Source of the DNA: Candidatus Levyibacteriota bacterium
GTDB lineage: Bacteria; Patescibacteriota; Microgenomatia; Levybacterales; UBA12049
Assembly (NCBI GenBank): GCA_023245515.1
Contig: JAHFKE010000056.1
Span: forward strand, 1 to 7,131
Length of the DNA: 7,131 nucleotides
Direction: 5' to 3'
Shown: positions 1-5,530 of the stretch, piece after piece
Layout of the letters: every line of letters begins with the position of its first letter
Position numbering within the stretch: the stretch's first letter is position 1
Position numbers and translations under genes: made by a program
The notes under the pieces: generated by a model
What the model saw: only the letters and a program-made list of their open reading frames with translations
Databases searched by the model: none
What the model was told of the DNA's origin: nothing

Positions 1-347
1 CATTTTGGATGCTGACTGCGCTCAGCGCCCAAAGCTATTTAATCATGTATATCTTGATGTTCATCGCTGCGATCAAACTCCGCTACTCCAAACCACACGT
101 TCCCAGAGCTTACCGCGTTCCTTTTCAGAAAAAAGGGATTTGGTTATTTAGCAGCATGGGTGTTATTTCTTCTTGTTTTGCCATTGTCCTTTGCTTTGTT
201 CCACCTGCGGACATGAAGGTAGGAAATACCACTGTATACGCTCTTTTACTTGGCGCTGGGCTTGTTGTTATGTGTGCTATTCCCCTTTTCATCCACGCTT
301 TCCGCAAGCCGCACTGGGCGCTTCCTAATCATGAAATAAAGGATTAG
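1..347 (+). CDS. Amino-acid permease, APC superfamily, GadC/XasA-like antiporter (3' part only)
   Basis: This is the C-terminal end of an inner-membrane amino-acid transporter. The reading frame is open from the window edge (first full codon at 3, reading Phe-Trp before the internal Met at 9), so the true start lies upstream. About 114 residues remain. They carry three hydrophobic helices: one around LTALSAQSYLIMYILMF, one around GIWLFSSMGVISSCFAIVLC, and one around YALLLGAGLVVMCAIPLF. These match the last transmembrane segments of the roughly 12-helix APC fold. The stretch after the first helix (IKLRYSKPHVPRAYRVPF) and the short FVPP motif resemble glutamate/GABA antiporter-like members, a subgroup known from chlamydiae. 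The substrate cannot be read from this fragment. The gene ends 2 nt before the rarA start, so the two are probably cotranscribed. Confidence 0.85.
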   Translation, partial: FWMLTALSAQSYLIMYILMFIAAIKLRYSKPHVPRAYRVPFQKKGIWLFSSMGVISSCFAIVLCFVPPADMKVGNTTVYALLLGAGLVVMCAIPLFIHAFRKPHWALPNHEIKD

Positions 348-349
348 CC

Positions 350-1618
350 ATGACCATCCCGCTTGCAGAAAGATTACGTCCCACTTCTTTGCATGAAATT
401 GTAGGCCAGGACCACCTCCTTGGCGAAGATGGATTTATCTTTGGCGTCGTGAAAAATCAGCGGCCCCTTTCTATCTTGCTTTGGGGCCCGCCTGGCTGCG
501 GGAAAACCACACTTGCTAGACTCTACGCTAAAGCGTTCAACGGGCGTCTGATTACTATTAGCGCCGTGTCCAGTGGAGCCGCAGACCTCAAAAAAATCAT
601 CGGAGACATTGAAGACCGCCCGCTTTTGTCCCAACAAGCTATCCTTTTTGTCGATGAGATCCATCGCTTTAACAAAGCCCAGCAGGATATTTTCCTCCCC
701 TTTCTAGAAAAAGGAACCATTATCCTAATTGGTGCGACCACAGAAAATCCCTCATTTGCTCTCAATGATGCTTTGCTCTCTCGTGTTAGAGTGCTTCCCG
801 TTCGTCCTTTAGAGATTGCCGATCTGGATAAAATTGTCACAAAATTTGAAAAGGCGGTTCAACCGCTTAACCTGTCACCTTCAGCAAGAACCCATCTCAC
901 CGCCTTCGCCCAAGGAGATGCCCGCCATCTTCTAAATATGATTGAAAATATCATCCACGGAGCAAGCTCAGGCGAGCTTATCGATGAAAACAGATTGCAG
1001 CAACTCGTCTACCGCAGAAATGCCCTCTACGACAAACATGCAGAAGGGCACCACAATTTAATCTCTGCATTGCACAAATCAGTACGAGGATCTGATCCCG
1101 ACGCTGCGCTCTATTGGCTAGCGAGAATGCTCGAAGGTGGAGAAGACCCTCAATTCATCGGCAGAAGAATCGTTCGCATGGCCTCGGAAGATATCGGACT
1201 TGCCGATCCACAAGCCTTGAATATAGCTCTTAACGCTTGGAAGGCCTATGACCAATTAGGATCCCCAGAAGGTGAACTTGCGCTCGCACAGGCCGTTGTA
1301 TACCTTGCGTTGAGCCCTAAAAGCAATTCTCTGTATACGGCTTACGGCGCAGCACGCGAAGAAGCAAAAAAATCCTCCCACCTCTCCCCTCCTCAAACCA
1401 TTCTCAATGCTCCCACCACCCTTATGAAAGAAATGGGCTATGGCAAAGGGTATCAATACGATCACGACACGCCGCTTGCCTTTTCAGGGCAGGATTATTT
1501 TCCTGAAGGGTTAGGGAGGCAAGAATACTACCATCCCAAAGAATATGGATTTGAAAGGGAGCTGGCAAAAAGATTAGATTATTTCATCAAGCTTAGGGAA
1601 AAATTACAGAAAAAATAA
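350..1618 (+). CDS. rarA: Replication-associated recombination protein A (RarA/MgsA), AAA+ ATPase
   Basis: A cytoplasmic AAA+ ATPase of the RarA/MgsA/WRNIP1 family. The family acts at stalled replication forks together with single-strand binding protein and is related to clamp-loader subunits. Of 422 residues (E. coli RarA has 447), the N-terminal half is the ATPase. Walker A is GPPGCGKTT at 46-54, Walker B is ILFVDE at 98-103 followed by IHRFNK, sensor 1 is GATTENP at 128-134, and the candidate arginine finger is the SR pair at 144-145. The family's C-terminal tetramerisation/MgsA_C region follows from about residue 235, with the typical stretches SALHKSVRGSDPDAALYWLA and IVRMASEDIGLADP. The start is supported by AAGGA (339-343), six bases upstream and inside the end of the permease gene, which suggests translational coupling. 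No residue of the ATPase motifs is missing. The stop codon lies in an A-rich run that also serves as the U-tract of a terminator on the opposite strand. Confidence 0.95.
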   Translation: MTIPLAERLRPTSLHEIVGQDHLLGEDGFIFGVVKNQRPLSILLWGPPGCGKTTLARLYAKAFNGRLITISAVSSGAADLKKIIGDIEDRPLLSQQAILFVDEIHRFNKAQQDIFLPFLEKGTIILIGATTENPSFALNDALLSRVRVLPVRPLEIADLDKIVTKFEKAVQPLNLSPSARTHLTAFAQGDARHLLNMIENIIHGASSGELIDENRLQQLVYRRNALYDKHAEGHHNLISALHKSVRGSDPDAALYWLARMLEGGEDPQFIGRRIVRMASEDIGLADPQALNIALNAWKAYDQLGSPEGELALAQAVVYLALSPKSNSLYTAYGAAREEAKKSSHLSPPQTILNAPTTLMKEMGYGKGYQYDHDTPLAFSGQDYFPEGLGRQEYYHPKEYGFERELAKRLDYFIKLREKLQKK

Positions 1619-1676
1619 AAAAACCCTCCCCCCGAGTTTATTTCCTTACCTTCGCAAGGATAATACAGAGGGAAGG
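1617..1676 (-). terminator. Probable Rho-independent terminator of the - strand RNA
   Basis: Read on the - strand, CCTTCCCTC (1676-1668) can pair over nine positions with GGGGGAGGG (1632-1624). Seven pairs are Watson-Crick and two are G-U wobbles. Seven T residues follow at once (1623-1617), then one A and six more T. The wobbles become A-C mismatches on the + strand, and no T-run follows there, so the signal is directional. The loop is long (about 35 nt) and holds a smaller hairpin (TTATCCTT with AAGG). The T-tract covers the end of rarA. A long loop is atypical, hence the moderate confidence. Confidence 0.55.
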
Positions 1677-2051
1677 TCAAGAAAGTTTGTTTTCTCAAGC
1701 TTGCAGATGAAAGGCTGTGAATAACACAAGGCCTATCGTCTTTGCCCTCTCTGAGAGGGCTTGGTACCTTGAGAACTCCTTCGCATGGATCCTACCCAAG
1801 CAGTACACATGACCGCCCACAGGGATAAGTAGGAACCGCTTTAAGGACAAACCTTCTTTTAAGGATGTTGCACAAGGCAACATCCTTTATGCTTACATAG
1901 GTTAGATCTTTCGAACTCCTATGGAAGCTATACCCCTCTCGGGGTATAAAGCCCTGTCAAAAACAAGGCTGCTGGTGCACCGTGCGGGCACGGTGAGCTA
2001 CTGGCTGTGTCGTGAGCCTCATCGAAAGAGTGGAGGTTCTGCCCCCTCTCC
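1617..2051 (-). ncRNA. Putative structured noncoding RNA, about 435 nt, family not recognised
   Basis: This stretch has no credible protein frame but is packed with stable helices. They are: 2039-2033/2020-2014 (7 positions), CACCGTG with CACGGTG (1978-1984/1989-1995), 1970-1967 and 1965-1963 with 1957-1950 (8 continuous pairs on the - strand, one G-U), TATACCCC/GGGGTATA (1929-1936/1941-1948, GAGA loop on the - strand), 1891-1901 with 1918-1928 (10 pairs, one A-G mismatch), AAGGATGTTGC with its exact complement (1861-1871/1877-1887), 1787-1795 with 1829-1837 (8 of 9), GCCCTC/GAGGGC (1744-1749/1755-1760), and 1692-1699 with 1768-1775 (8 perfect), which encloses two inner hairpins. The strand call rests on an extended -10 promoter just upstream, a terminator-like stem plus T-tract at the 3' end, and three G-U pairs seen only on the - strand. 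Against that, two wobbles (1708/1738 and 2016/2037) fit only the + strand. I looked for RNase P, tmRNA, SRP, 6S and group I intron signatures and saw none. It could also be a copy of a structured repeat. Confidence 0.5.
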
Positions 2052-2058
2052 AATCCTT

Positions 2059-2087
2059 AATATACCAGTTGTCAATTAATTGATAAA
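2059..2087 (-). promoter_or_regulatory. Candidate extended -10 promoter for the - strand RNA
   Basis: On the - strand TGGTATATT (2067-2059) fits an extended -10 element (TGnTATAAT, one base off). The hexamer 17 bases upstream, TTTATC (2087-2082), is a weak -35. A start near G2051 or G2050 would place the 5' end exactly where the hairpin-rich region begins. A perfect TTGACA (2075-2070) is present but too close to the -10 to act as its -35. A 12-bp palindrome (2072-2083) overlaps the spacer and -35. Confidence 0.4.
2072..2083. repeat. 12-bp perfect palindrome TCAATTAATTGA
   Basis: The palindrome sits across the spacer and the weak -35 of the - strand promoter. Its 10-bp core CAATTAATTG recurs at 3969-3978, just downstream of the -10 of another gene, and a 9-of-10 copy lies at 2191-2200. 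It could be an operator. The surrounding DNA is so AT-rich that chance is a fair alternative. Confidence 0.3.
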
Positions 2088-2268
2088 TACACCTATTTAA
2101 TAAAACAGTCAGATACAACTACTAATCAACGGATTACATAAATAAAATAAATTTACAATGACATCAGATTGTTATCACTAAAAAGACGAACAATTAATTT
2201 ATTGTCATTATAATCACACTCAAATAATTATAAATAAATATATTAAATCAACAAAACACAGTTTTTAG
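2088..2268. other. AT-rich spacer, no gene seen
   Basis: This stretch is very rich in A and T and has stops in all frames at short intervals. It contains an isolated TATAAT (2209-2214) without a convincing -35, and an ACAAT/ATTGT inverted repeat at 2190-2205. I see no tRNA, small ORF with a ribosome-binding site, or terminator. Confidence 0.5.
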
Positions 2269-2298
2269 TGTTATTTTTTCCATTTTAATTGATATAAT
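2269..2298 (+). promoter_or_regulatory. Extended -10 promoter of the 464-aa gene
   Basis: TGATATAAT (2290-2298) is a perfect extended -10 (TGnTATAAT). The -35 candidate 18 bases upstream (TGTTAT, 2269-2274) is poor, as is common for extended -10 promoters. Transcription would begin near 2305, about 23 nt before the start codon at 2328. The gene is therefore probably its own transcription unit. Confidence 0.5.
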
Positions 2299-2327
2299 TA
2301 CACGAATTAACTTAATTTGAGAAAGTT

Positions 2328-3722
2328 ATGTCAATTAAAGATGTTTGCAAATTTCAAGAACCCATCTATTATCATCGCGAATACACAAATGACATAAAAA
2401 CAAACGAAAAAGAACCAAAAGGGTCACAAACCTGCAAACGAGTCGCTCTCGCCTCTTTACCCTTCTTTAGTTTGTATAGACCATTAAGCCTTCCTATTTC
2501 GCTAGCAATGGGCACAACACGTTCCCTGACAGAAGGATCTCAGTTAGTGACTGCTATTCATCAAGGGGAAACTAGGGCTATTGCCTTTCAGCTTTTTCAG
2601 ACAAGCATTAGCATCGCCTCTCTTGCTGGCACAATCTTTGCCCATCCAGCAGGAATGCTGCTTTCTACAGGTCATGACATTTTCATTGAAACAGCATCTC
2701 TTCTAAATCACCTACAAAAAGGGAATTATCAAAAAGCAACAGAATGCTGCGCAAAGATCATCAACAACGCCCTCTACTTAGCTGTAGCTACACATGGCGG
2801 TTTAGAACTTGCTATTGCCTCTTTTGCTCTACAAACCCTCATCGGTCTTTACTACTCCCATCAAGAATTTAAAAAGGGCAACACCCTTGAAGGATGTAGC
2901 CACCTCCTCATGGCGATGGTTCGCGCAAATCAATTGCACTCCCAAGTTCAACTCTTTCAAATCTTCAAAACGATTGAGAGCTCTTATCCCGATGCCCCTA
3001 AAGAAATCATCCTATTAGTAAAGGACGTCCTCTCTGAACAACAATCCCCACCTTTTGTAGAACTAAAAAGTTATTGGGAGCAAAGCACTCTTCAAGAGAA
3101 GGATTTCTTCGTGCAAATCTTCAACCACTCTCAAGTGCCCCATTTTCAAAGAGTCCGAGAAGGACTTGCTGACTTAGTCTATCAACCGAGTCTTACAGCT
3201 GGTAGGGTAGAATGGCTCTCTCCTGAGGAAGTAGACCAACGCATCGGCAATATCTGGAGTCGGTCCAGCGGTACATCGCCTGCTTTCTATTACCACGCCA
3301 CAAGCCGATCAGGGCTCAAGGGAATCTTGCAGACACAACAAGTAGAAGTGCGTCATGAACAAGCCTACCGTGGAGCTTTTGTATCTACAGAACCTGAGAT
3401 CACATTTGGCAATTGTATTTTAGCTTTTAATCGAACTATTGAGCGCAAAAGCGCTCCGATCACATCCTTTCACTGGTTTTCAAATAGGCAATGGGCAGGA
3501 TTCGGCGAAGGAATTCCGGTCACCCAAGATTCCTTATCCTGTGTCATCTGGAATCCTAACTATTCATATTCTCAAAAGCAAATGACACAAGATGTTCGTC
3601 GTTGGGCTGGATGGGAGGTTCCCATCATCACTATGCAAGAGTATAAGCAAAGACAAGCGGCTCTGAGAGAAATCAATATGGGCGTTCCCAAGGAATGGCC
3701 CGATTACATCACAGCATATTAA
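2328..3722 (+). CDS. Candidate host-interaction protein: hydrophobic repeat region plus possible ADP-ribosyltransferase-like C-terminus
   Basis: I do not recognise a named family. The 464-aa product has a polar N-terminus (1-37), then hydrophobic stretches at about 38-62, 93-114 and 146-176. These could be membrane segments of the kind found in chlamydial inclusion-membrane proteins, or the core of a helical domain. Residues 128-154 and 180-203 look like two related units about 52 residues apart, each with KGN followed by an amphipathic helix. I associate this arrangement with large paralogous families in environmental chlamydiae (recollection, not a search). The C-terminal part (about 318-370) reads FYYHATSRSGLKGIL, then RGAFVST. 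That order resembles the H-(x)-T and G-x-(Y/F)-x-S motifs of ADP-ribosyltransferase or RNA 2'-phosphotransferase-like folds. A late Glu (430 or 438) could complete the triad, but this is speculation. There is no Sec signal peptide; type III secretion is plausible. The start ATG has only a weak GAGAAAG upstream. The gene stands alone between AT-rich spacers. Confidence 0.8.
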   Translation: MSIKDVCKFQEPIYYHREYTNDIKTNEKEPKGSQTCKRVALASLPFFSLYRPLSLPISLAMGTTRSLTEGSQLVTAIHQGETRAIAFQLFQTSISIASLAGTIFAHPAGMLLSTGHDIFIETASLLNHLQKGNYQKATECCAKIINNALYLAVATHGGLELAIASFALQTLIGLYYSHQEFKKGNTLEGCSHLLMAMVRANQLHSQVQLFQIFKTIESSYPDAPKEIILLVKDVLSEQQSPPFVELKSYWEQSTLQEKDFFVQIFNHSQVPHFQRVREGLADLVYQPSLTAGRVEWLSPEEVDQRIGNIWSRSSGTSPAFYYHATSRSGLKGILQTQQVEVRHEQAYRGAFVSTEPEITFGNCILAFNRTIERKSAPITSFHWFSNRQWAGFGEGIPVTQDSLSCVIWNPNYSYSQKQMTQDVRRWAGWEVPIITMQEYKQRQAALREINMGVPKEWPDYITAY

Positions 3723-3923
3723 ACAGATAAAGCTTCTAATCTATGGATTATTGAAAATATAATAAATTTTATCTCAACATCCGTGTGTAAAATTAAATTT
3801 TAATTACTAACCTTGAGTCATAAAGCTTAATAAATCAGCATTTGACTGCCTTTTCTTTATTTACACAAATAACTGAGCACCAATTATTAAAGACATTAAC
3901 ACCACAAAAAAAGAAATTAACCC

Positions 3924-3953
3924 TTTACTATCATTTGTTATGTTAATTATAAT
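3924..3953 (+). promoter_or_regulatory. Promoter of the 449-aa gene
   Basis: A perfect TATAAT -10 (3948-3953) lies 18 bases after TTTACT (3924-3929, four of six matches to TTGACA). Transcription would start near 3960. The palindrome ACAATTAATTGT (3968-3979) would then lie in the first bases of the transcript, where a bound repressor could block elongation. The rest of the 3723-4001 spacer is AT-rich, with no terminator for the upstream gene that I can defend. Confidence 0.5.
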
Positions 3954-3967
3954 ATTTAGATATAGAA

Positions 3968-3979
3968 ACAATTAATTGT
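3968..3979. repeat. 12-bp perfect palindrome ACAATTAATTGT
   Basis: It shares the core CAATTAATTG with the palindrome at 2072-2083. It lies between the promoter and the ribosome-binding site of the 449-aa gene, a normal place for an operator. Chance in AT-rich DNA remains possible. Confidence 0.3.
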
Positions 3980-4001
3980 AAAATAAACAAAAGAGGTTAA
4001 T

Positions 4002-5351
4002 ATGTCAGCTATTTCGGAAACAAGCAACGTACAAAATTACCAGCTATTCAGTCAGTCTTTCCAACAAAATAGACCCACTGATGAATTCTCTAAGTCTTCT
4101 AATGGACGATCCAAGAAGATAGAATCAAAAGAATCTTTCGAATTCAAGGCCGGTCTCCCTGAGGAATCAGTCCATAGAAAGAATCTCAAAAGCGATACCC
4201 AAATAAAGCTGGTCGAACACAATCAAAGATTAGTTTGGGATCTCATTCCGATCATTTTTAAAGAGTGCCTCTATAACGGTGACGTTAGAGAATGCCTAGC
4301 ATTGGCATATTTAAATAAGAACAGCTATGAGGTGGCTAAATCATGGATAGGAAGCGTAGATCTAAAACAACTACCTTGGGTCTCTATTATCGGCGTAGAG
4401 GAATTAATCGAAGAGGGATTACGTACAGCAGAATACATGATTATTGAATATCTCATCATCATGCAAAGTGACTGTCCAGATCTGACAATAGACGACCTCA
4501 TCAATCTTCTAATCACAAATTACAATAGCCCTATCCCAAACGAACTTAATAAGCTTCTCGCACAAGACGGGGTTACCGACCGAGAGAAATTTGAAGCCTG
4601 TGTTAAAACTCTCATTGCTCAAGACACAAGATCTTCTTGTGAGAAGTTCCGAGCTCTCTTTGTTGTTCATGACACACTAGCCAATATTCGATTCGCACGA
4701 GGACTAGATGACTCAATGCTTTCCCCTGCTTTATACGATCTTTGTATATGCTTGAATCAGATTTATAACTCCTATACCGATACTTGCACCCCTCCTTCAA
4801 GCGTTATAGCTCCAAATCTAAATAACCTTGGAACGCTTAAATGCTTTAGTGAATTTCTTTCGGGTAAAGATGAAGATGAACATATCACTGTCTTAGCAAT
4901 CCCCCAAGACTGTAGCTTGGAGGACTTACGCCGTTTGTTCCAAGAATTCAACATAAGTTTGGATAATATTAAAAAATCCAGCAGGGAGCAGAAAGTCGCT
5001 CACACCTGCTGGGTAGTGTTTAATACCGGCAAATTTAACCGTGGTGACATGTCTATCGTTAACGGTCCCTTTAACTTTAAATACAGCATCTTTCACGAGC
5101 GTCCAGCTCGTGTCCTAAAAAATCCGTCCCATCAAGGCTACCCTTTTGATTCAATACCGACTTTGGACACATATTTTTTTCAAGAAGAAAATTACTATCG
5201 AAAGGTTCTACTTTTGAAGGATATCGATTCTTTCAAAGAAACTCATAATAATGTTTCTGATTACCTTAATTCATCAACGATATGTGAATTAAGAGATATT
5301 GCAATTCAAACCAATATATGCGCATTCTTGGGTTTTCGACGATTTATGTAA
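4002..5351 (+). CDS. Hypothetical protein with an F-box-like segment, candidate secreted effector
   Basis: Not assignable to a named protein. The 449-aa product begins with about 70 polar, probably disordered residues rich in Ser, Asn, Gln and Lys, as is common for type III secretion substrates. Residues 78-115 then fit an F-box-like pattern: hydrophobics at LIPIIF, an Asp (D94) in the GDV turn, a small-hydrophobic helix (CLALAYL), NK at 105-106 and a Trp (W115). In eukaryotes this motif binds Skp1 in SCF ubiquitin ligases, and environmental chlamydiae are known to carry expanded families of such proteins. The remaining 330 residues show no leucine-rich or ankyrin repeats that I can see. They are mixed helical, then contain a possible alpha/beta part (HITVLAIP at about 290, CWVVFNTG at about 338). 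No signal peptide or membrane helix is seen. GAGG five bases before the ATG is a good ribosome-binding site. Codon use looks more AT-rich than in rarA, which suggests an accessory gene. Confidence 0.8.
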   Translation: MSAISETSNVQNYQLFSQSFQQNRPTDEFSKSSNGRSKKIESKESFEFKAGLPEESVHRKNLKSDTQIKLVEHNQRLVWDLIPIIFKECLYNGDVRECLALAYLNKNSYEVAKSWIGSVDLKQLPWVSIIGVEELIEEGLRTAEYMIIEYLIIMQSDCPDLTIDDLINLLITNYNSPIPNELNKLLAQDGVTDREKFEACVKTLIAQDTRSSCEKFRALFVVHDTLANIRFARGLDDSMLSPALYDLCICLNQIYNSYTDTCTPPSSVIAPNLNNLGTLKCFSEFLSGKDEDEHITVLAIPQDCSLEDLRRLFQEFNISLDNIKKSSREQKVAHTCWVVFNTGKFNRGDMSIVNGPFNFKYSIFHERPARVLKNPSHQGYPFDSIPTLDTYFFQEENYYRKVLLLKDIDSFKETHNNVSDYLNSSTICELRDIAIQTNICAFLGFRRFM

Positions 5352-5390
5352 GGTAATTTCTTATCCAAGCAATACTTCTCAAATGGAAAA

Positions 5391-5441
5391 GGGGAAAGTG
5401 CGAGATGTAAAAAGCTAGCGTAGCAGTCTAGTACTTTCCCC
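5391..5441. other. Stem-loop downstream of the F-box-like gene
   Basis: GGGGAAAGT (5391-5399) pairs perfectly with ACTTTCCCC (5433-5441). A small inner hairpin, GCTA/TAGC, lies at 5414-5424. It could end transcription of the 449-aa gene, but no T-run follows on the + strand (the next bases are CAACC). On the - strand the stem is followed by TTTTCC. It may instead be a processing or regulatory element. Confidence 0.4.
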
Positions 5442-5481
5442 CAACCATTCAGATAAATTCAGTAATCTTGCGTAAAATTTG

Positions 5482-5510
5482 TTGAAGAGGCATATTTGGA
5501 ATCCTTATAT
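5482..5510 (+). promoter_or_regulatory. Weak promoter candidate for the Nudix gene
   Basis: TTGAAG (5482-5487) and TTATAT (5505-5510) are 17 bases apart. If used, the leader before the ATG at 5531 would be only about 14 nt, barely enough for the ribosome-binding site, so the real promoter may lie further upstream. Confidence 0.3.
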
Positions 5511-5522
5511 CTTTATAAGGGG
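5503..5522 (+). promoter_or_regulatory. Hairpin covering the ribosome-binding site of the Nudix gene
   Basis: CCTTATA (5503-5509) pairs with TATAAGG (5514-5520) across a TCTT loop. The ribosome-binding site AAGGGG (5517-5522, eight bases before the ATG) shares AAGG with the 3' arm. In a transcript starting upstream of 5503, the stem would partly hide the site. The A-T/U-rich stem is weak, so it could act as a temperature-sensitive or modest brake, or the inverted repeat could be a DNA-level operator overlapping the -10. Confidence 0.35.
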
Positions 5523-5530
5523 TCTTTTAA

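Noticed and set aside
1695..1883. 62-codon open frame on the - strand inside the hairpin-rich region
   Set aside because: It lies across several perfect hairpins, has no properly spaced ribosome-binding site, and its start codon is within a stem. Better explained as noncoding RNA.
2014..2039. Group II intron domain V look-alike on the + strand (GAGCC...GAAA...GGTTC)
   Set aside because: It is 26 nt long instead of the usual 34 or so, with a shortened distal stem. No domain VI, intron boundaries or reverse transcriptase are visible, and the other evidence favours the - strand.
1617..2051. RNase P RNA, tmRNA, SRP RNA or 6S RNA
   Set aside because: I searched by eye on both strands for the GAGGAAAGTCC and ACAGAA motifs of RNase P, the tRNA-like ends and tag frame of tmRNA, the GGAAGGAAGCAGC-type SRP loop and a single long 6S hairpin. 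None was found.
2070..2075. Perfect TTGACA -35 on the - strand
   Set aside because: It is only five bases from the TATATT -10, and at 17 bases downstream there is no -10-like hexamer, so it cannot work as a standard -35 here.
2809..3018. 69-codon + strand frame inside the 464-aa gene
   Set aside because: It overlaps a longer frame with good protein features in another phase and has no separate ribosome-binding site.
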